Program-made: the position numbers and the translations under genes
Source of the DNA: Hysterium pulicare CBS 123377
Taxonomy: Eukaryota; Ascomycota; Dothideomycetes; Hysteriales; Hysteriaceae
Assembly: GCA_000467715.1 (NCBI GenBank)
Contig: AJFK01000191.1
Span: 1 to 59,738 of the forward strand
DNA: 59,738 nucleotides
Direction: 5' to 3'
Notes under the pieces: generated by a model
The model's input: only the letters and a program-made list of their open reading frames with translations
Told to the model about the DNA's origin: nothing
Database searches by the model: none
Part shown: one piece after another, positions 55,413 through 59,738 of the stretch
How positions within the stretch are numbered: the first letter of the stretch is position 1
Layout of the letters: each line of letters begins with the position of its first letter

Positions 55413-57154
55413 GTTGGTTGAATTAGAATTGGGAATTGGGCGGAGATGGAGGAGAGACAAACAGATAAGCAGGAGAAGAAGGATGTATAGGTTCGGGGGA
55501 GAGTATTAGGTGGCTTCGTGGGACCTAGTACAGCTCTGAGGGATCAGTATACGTGCACTGGAGTCTCCAAGGAAAGCGCAGCAGGTGCCGCAGTGGAGCT
55601 TCGGGGATGACATGTGAAATATAGGGCCGGGGACGTTCGAGAACGATAGCTGCTCGAGGCCGGACCTTGTTTGCAAGAGGCCTTGCATCTCATCCGAGAG
55701 CGCAGTCCGAGAGTACCCGTGCAGAAGTAATTGTGAAGTGGAGAGAGAGAAGCGTACCAACCTAAGGATAGCGGCCGTCCAAGCTTCCCGTACGAGGATG
55801 AAGCGATGTCGGTTATTAGGCGTTCGAGCAGGTAATTAGAGGGTGCCCGAAGCGTGAAAAGAACGCTTCAGGTCTCTCGGGGTGAAGAATTGGAGTGTAG
55901 AAGTCAAAGGAGACTGACTGGCTTGCTTCTTCTCCCCTCTTTCTCCCTAGTTAAAACGGGAAGCCTTTGTACACACACATGCGGGGAAGGGCCAGCGGTC
56001 AGACAGGCTTCAGATGCAACCACCACCGCCGCCGCCGCAACAACGCGACAGCCATCAATTGCTGCCCAATAACGGCGCGCCAATATCCAAATCTCCTGCT
56101 GCTCTCCATATCCCGTCAACATGGGAGCGAGACATTTCTACCTCCTTTAGCCCGCCACAAAGCATTGTTCTTTCTCGTTCCCAACGCCCTGGTCGTGGGG
56201 TACAGCCACTGTTCCGCCGAGGCTTTGCTCCACCAACCGTGTCGCGTGTTATCAAGTCACTGGCAGTTAAAATCCATGATGGTTGTCTTGTCTCTCAAAC
56301 CAGCAGAGGCCAAATGTCAAGATTCTATACAGGCCATCCATCTCTCTGCAATGCTCTCAGTTGCTGATTGTTTGCGGGGTCTTTCTCCAGCCCGTCTTAT
56401 CGGCCCTTTATCGATGACGTAGGGGCCCAACGCTCTCCTGTGCGTCGCCATGTTCGAGTAAACATCAACACCATGGACTGCCTATTCAGATTCTTCCCTC
56501 TCTAATCATTTCATTTTCGGCATGTCTGCTACCAATGTCTCATGGCTAGATGAACATCTAACCTCGGCCAAGCTTCATAAAAGCCTCACCTCATTACGGA
56601 CAAACGCTTCAAATTGACACTCAAGTCTCCCTTGGAAAAACCACCCAAGGCTTCCATCGGCACATGGTGGATATGCAGGTACATGTCTCAAGTATCCCTC
56701 CGATTCGTGAACATCTAGGTAAGTGAAATGAGCCTCAATTGCAAGTTTTTTCACACATCCGGCGGCCGTTGGGCACAACCTCCGCGGCCGAGAAAAGGGT
56801 GTAACATGTTAGAATAACGAGGTCGCAACATGCATGCTGGATAGATGCTGGACCTTGGTAAATAAGAAGGGTGTAGCCGCTGCTTTTCCGAAGGCCTTCT
56901 AGTCGCGTGTAGGTGCTGACGGGTGTCGAGGTAGATATTGCTCATTGTAGGAACCCCTTGCACTATTAGCTAAGCAAATTTGGTTTCCACTTCTTACCCA
57001 TGTCTGGGATCCGAGAGCATTGTTGAACTGTATTCAGTTCGTTAGAACTCTAAATAAATAAGTGAGCTGACTAAGTCATGGGACTCAAAGTGTCCTTAGA
57101 CTCGATACAAGCCAGTCATTCTTGTATCTATCACCTTCTTTATGGCCTGACCAC
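55413..57154. other. 1.7-kb intergenic region, no gene seen
   Basis: Between two minus-strand genes. Frames at 55967-56422 and 56014-56367 (plus) overlap each other and have no domain. A short run of CCACCACCGCCGCCGCCG-type trinucleotides lies near 56017-56040. Nothing else is supported. Confidence 0.5.
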
Positions 57155-58688
57155 TTATAAGCCAAGTAGAGCCATGCTTGCAAGCCCTCCAAGCCCCATA
57201 ATGCTCCACGCAACACCAACATGACCAGCCGCATTCGTACGAGTGGCGCTAGGGGTCCCAGTCGCGCTGGCACCAGAAGGGCCCGTTGACGCTGTAGCAT
57301 TGGGACTCCCACCTTGCGTTCCATTCGCAGTCTGGATACCTTTCGCCTGTGGGTACAAAAGTGCCTGCACAACTTCCATAGCGCTGAACGCTTCACTTAC
57401 TCCGCCTTTCGTGCCATCCGTTGCATACCACTTCAATGTACATGACACATCATCGTTGCTGGAGGTACAGCCGTTCGCAGCTCCCTTCGCGGAAGCTTCG
57501 AGGATAGGTTGGATAGATGAAGACGTATATGGGGCAGACCGAGCAGCGCGAGCTAGGGAACGGGCCATAATACCTTTGAAGGCAGCCTGGTCGGTGTTAC
57601 ATTTGCTATTTGATTCGCAGGCTCGGTCGCTGATGATCGAACTCCCTGGATTGAGAAGGCGCGAAGTGGCGTTTACGAGGCCGGAGAGATGGCCACGCCA
57701 GGTAGAGTCTCCATTGGTCTACATTTCCGAGGTTAGACCAGTGCATGAAAGCCTTTTAAAGAAAATGGATGGCTCACTATATTGTACATTACCGCAGCTC
57801 CTTCAAGAAAGATGCCTAGGTCGCTGGTCCATTGAAGTTGATTAATTTGTGAGCAGTTTGTCGTTGAATCGGCGCCATCGAACACGTTGTAGCTGTCTGA
57901 CATCAAACCGACTTGTTGCGTCCAGCTGAATTGCTTTTCAGCCCAGTTTGAATACGTCTTGTTGCCAGTAAATCTGGCTAGTCGAGCAGCAAGTAGGAAG
58001 AAGTTTCCAGCCGTATAAGCATTTTTGTAGTTGTATCCATTGTTGAAGGTGAAGATCTGCCAGCGAAGGCCTCCGCCACAGCTGTCATCATCCCACCGGC
58101 TGACTTGTGCATTAAAGACAGCTTCGGCTAGATCTGCCCACTCGCCTGTGGACGGTTTGGGGAAATCTAATTCCTCGGCCGTAAGCGCAGCGAGACCCCA
58201 TTGCGATTGATCGTCGTTCCCCTTGTGAGTTGTTAGTCGCACTTAGCCAGCCCGTGCTCATAACGCTAACATACCTCATTCTTCGTTTGGTTTGCAGGCA
58301 TATAACTTCGATCCGATCCAACCTGGGCTTGCAAAGCAGTTGATACCAGACCATTCCATTGTGTATCCCCAGTCAAGTATGCGTATTCTACTAGGCCGTC
58401 CCATATTGCTCCGGCTTCCCAGAAAAAGTAAGGTTCATTGAAGAGGCCAACTGAGTTTACAGAGAAGTTGTTGTTGTAGTTTGAGATTATGCCCTGTGCG
58501 ATGGTTTTTGCTGCATCTTTGATGGACTCTGCAACAGTAATTAGATTCCACGTGGGACATAAATTTAAAACAAGGACATTTGAACGAGGCCACGTACCGA
58601 CGCTATTGACATCAAGATCGATCGCGCTAGCTGAATGAGCTAAGAGAAAATAAAAGAGCGACCACATAGTATTTGAATTGAAATGCAT
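57155..58688 (-). CDS. DFG5: GH76 alpha-1,6-mannanase family, Dfg5/Dcw1-type cell-wall enzyme
   Basis: GPI-anchored member of glycoside hydrolase family 76; the Dfg5/Dcw1 group cross-links GPI-linked glycoproteins to cell-wall glucan. Exons 58688..58598, 58528..58275, 58221..57778 and 57718..57155; 450 residues. The signal peptide follows MHFNSNTMWSLFYFLLAHSA; a second ATG at residue 8 may be the real start. Motifs in order: ESIKDAAKTIAQGIISNYNN, NEPYFFWEAGAIWDGLVEYA, GNDDQSQWGLAAL, the catalytic acidic pair with RWDDDSCGGGLRWQI, and NGYNYKNAYTAGNFFLLAAR. The Ser/Thr/Ala-rich stalk (ATASTGPSGASATGTPSATR) and the final hydrophobic stretch (VGVAWSIMGLGGLASMALLG) are the GPI signal. Both catalytic acids are present. 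Confidence 0.94.
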
Positions 58689-59738
58689 AATGAACGACAG
58701 GATGCCTTTCGGGAAGGCGGGGAGAGACTCATTCTTAAGGTCATCTTGGACGACAGCATAAGGCCGGTGATGATACGAGGTCTGGCCGAACAACGGCGAG
58801 GAGTAGGATTGAGGATTGAGGCTGTGACCTGCGAAGGATGACGGCCAAGAATTAAGCAAGGATCCGGAATTAAAAACCGAAACGCGGGTGCACGTGCCAG
58901 TTATATGTGTTAGGCTACTAATAAATCTTGTTTCTGGCTATCCAAACGTAGAGACCGAAGAAGAACGTGTGCGAGGAATACCCTTTTCAGAAGATTAGAT
59001 AGGAGTGTCTCTTCATATGAAACATATATTGTTAATTAAGAGTCGAGGTCACTTTTTTTGATATAAAAGGAAAGGTTTCCAATACACTCGCCACTCGTGA
59101 AATGCATTCTTTGATATGATGAAACCGGCAAGCATCCTACTGATGACTATAAAGATAGATCTTGAAGATGGAAGGGCGCCTACTGCGACGACTTGACCTC
59201 GGAAGACTTGGCGCCGTGGCTTGCGCTACACTCCATCCTGGTATGCGAATTGCAAGGTTGATCATGGGACGTATATGAGATGTTCACCTCGAAGTTTGAG
59301 ATCTAGCGCGTAACATATGAGCTGCTCGAGAGTAGGAAACGGGAGGGATGACGATCGAAATATGAGCGAAATTAGAACATATAAATGTGATTGTGAACAA
59401 TGTGAATTTCGTCCTTGTCTATATGAGCAGTACATAAGATCCCCTGAATCAGAACGCCACCTAGCACCTGGATATCTTGATCTCAATGAAGTCATGACGA
59501 ATAGGGAGACAAAATCAAAAACCACATTCTGCCCACCACCGTCTCTGCAGAATCTTAAAGAAAGCCCTAAACTCACAGCGTAGGAGATCCAGCCGCCTGA
59601 TTGGGAACAGGCGAGAGTTGAGTATATATGAGAATTGTTGCGTCCCGTCGACGGGAAGAGGCGGAGACAACCCCTATGCTTCGATCCCTCAACTCGAAGC
59701 GGCGCTGGCTCCCCCGTACGCGATGTCACTGTGGGGGG
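58689..59738. other. right flank of the window, no gene seen
   Basis: The promoter of the GH76 gene and sequence to the edge of the window. Frames at 59262-59729 (minus) and 59317-59583 (plus) overlap and have no recognisable domain. A partial gene running off the edge cannot be excluded. Confidence 0.45.

Noticed and set aside
55967-56422. 151-codon frame in the carrier/GH76 intergenic region
   Set aside because: Overlaps a second plus-strand frame of similar length; low-complexity and without domains.
1-59738. Secondary-metabolite gene cluster made of the ABCG, PLP enzyme, MFS and SABATH genes
   Set aside because: No polyketide synthase, NRPS, terpene synthase or pathway regulator is present, and housekeeping genes lie between them.

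Overview
This is a gene-dense stretch of a filamentous ascomycete nuclear genome (Pezizomycotina; Leotiomycetes is my best guess, at low confidence). The evidence is many short GT-AG introns of about 50-90 bases, fungus-specific families (CreC, Zds1, Slm1, Dfg5, a HeLo-domain protein) and an almost pure A+T block at the left edge. No rRNA, tRNA, CRISPR array or bacterial-type operon is visible. Exon joins were inferred by eye from splice sites, reading frame and family conservation.

Left part (1-16300): an AT-rich, RIP-like block (1 to about 350); a probably secreted amidase; MTA phosphorylase; an unrecognised basic disordered protein; then, on the minus strand, a Zds1 homologue and the mitochondrial Miro GTPase Gem1. 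A 0.6-kb divergent promoter leads to creC, a WD40 protein of carbon catabolite repression.

Middle part (17200-33000): a PY-motif arrestin resembling CreD lies directly downstream of creC. Next come a cytosolic-looking GH18 protein fused to a UBA domain, a 180-bp MITE-like inverted-repeat element, the cell-cycle kinase Cdc2/NimX, and a divergently transcribed AlkB homologue. These are followed by an Slm1-type F-BAR/PH protein, a mitochondrial hydroxyacid-oxoacid transhydrogenase and an ABCG half-transporter.

Right part (33800-59738): a stand-alone molybdenum-cofactor-sulfurase-like PLP enzyme without the MOSC domain, a secreted pepsin-like protease, Luc7, a 14-TM MFS transporter, and a divergent pair made of a kinase-ankyrin protein and a HeLo-pseudokinase protein. 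Then come an F-box-like protein, the SUMO ligase Nse2, a SABATH methyltransferase whose reading frame is broken by one base, a mitochondrial oxoglutarate carrier, and a GPI-anchored GH76 cell-wall enzyme.

Most genes are single-copy housekeeping functions and do not form one pathway. Two local groupings may be functional. creC plus the arrestin are both ubiquitin-linked regulators of carbon repression. The kinase-ankyrin / HeLo-pseudokinase pair has the layout expected of a kinase and its membrane-acting death effector, comparable to RIPK and MLKL. The second grouping is the strongest candidate for an undescribed system in this window.
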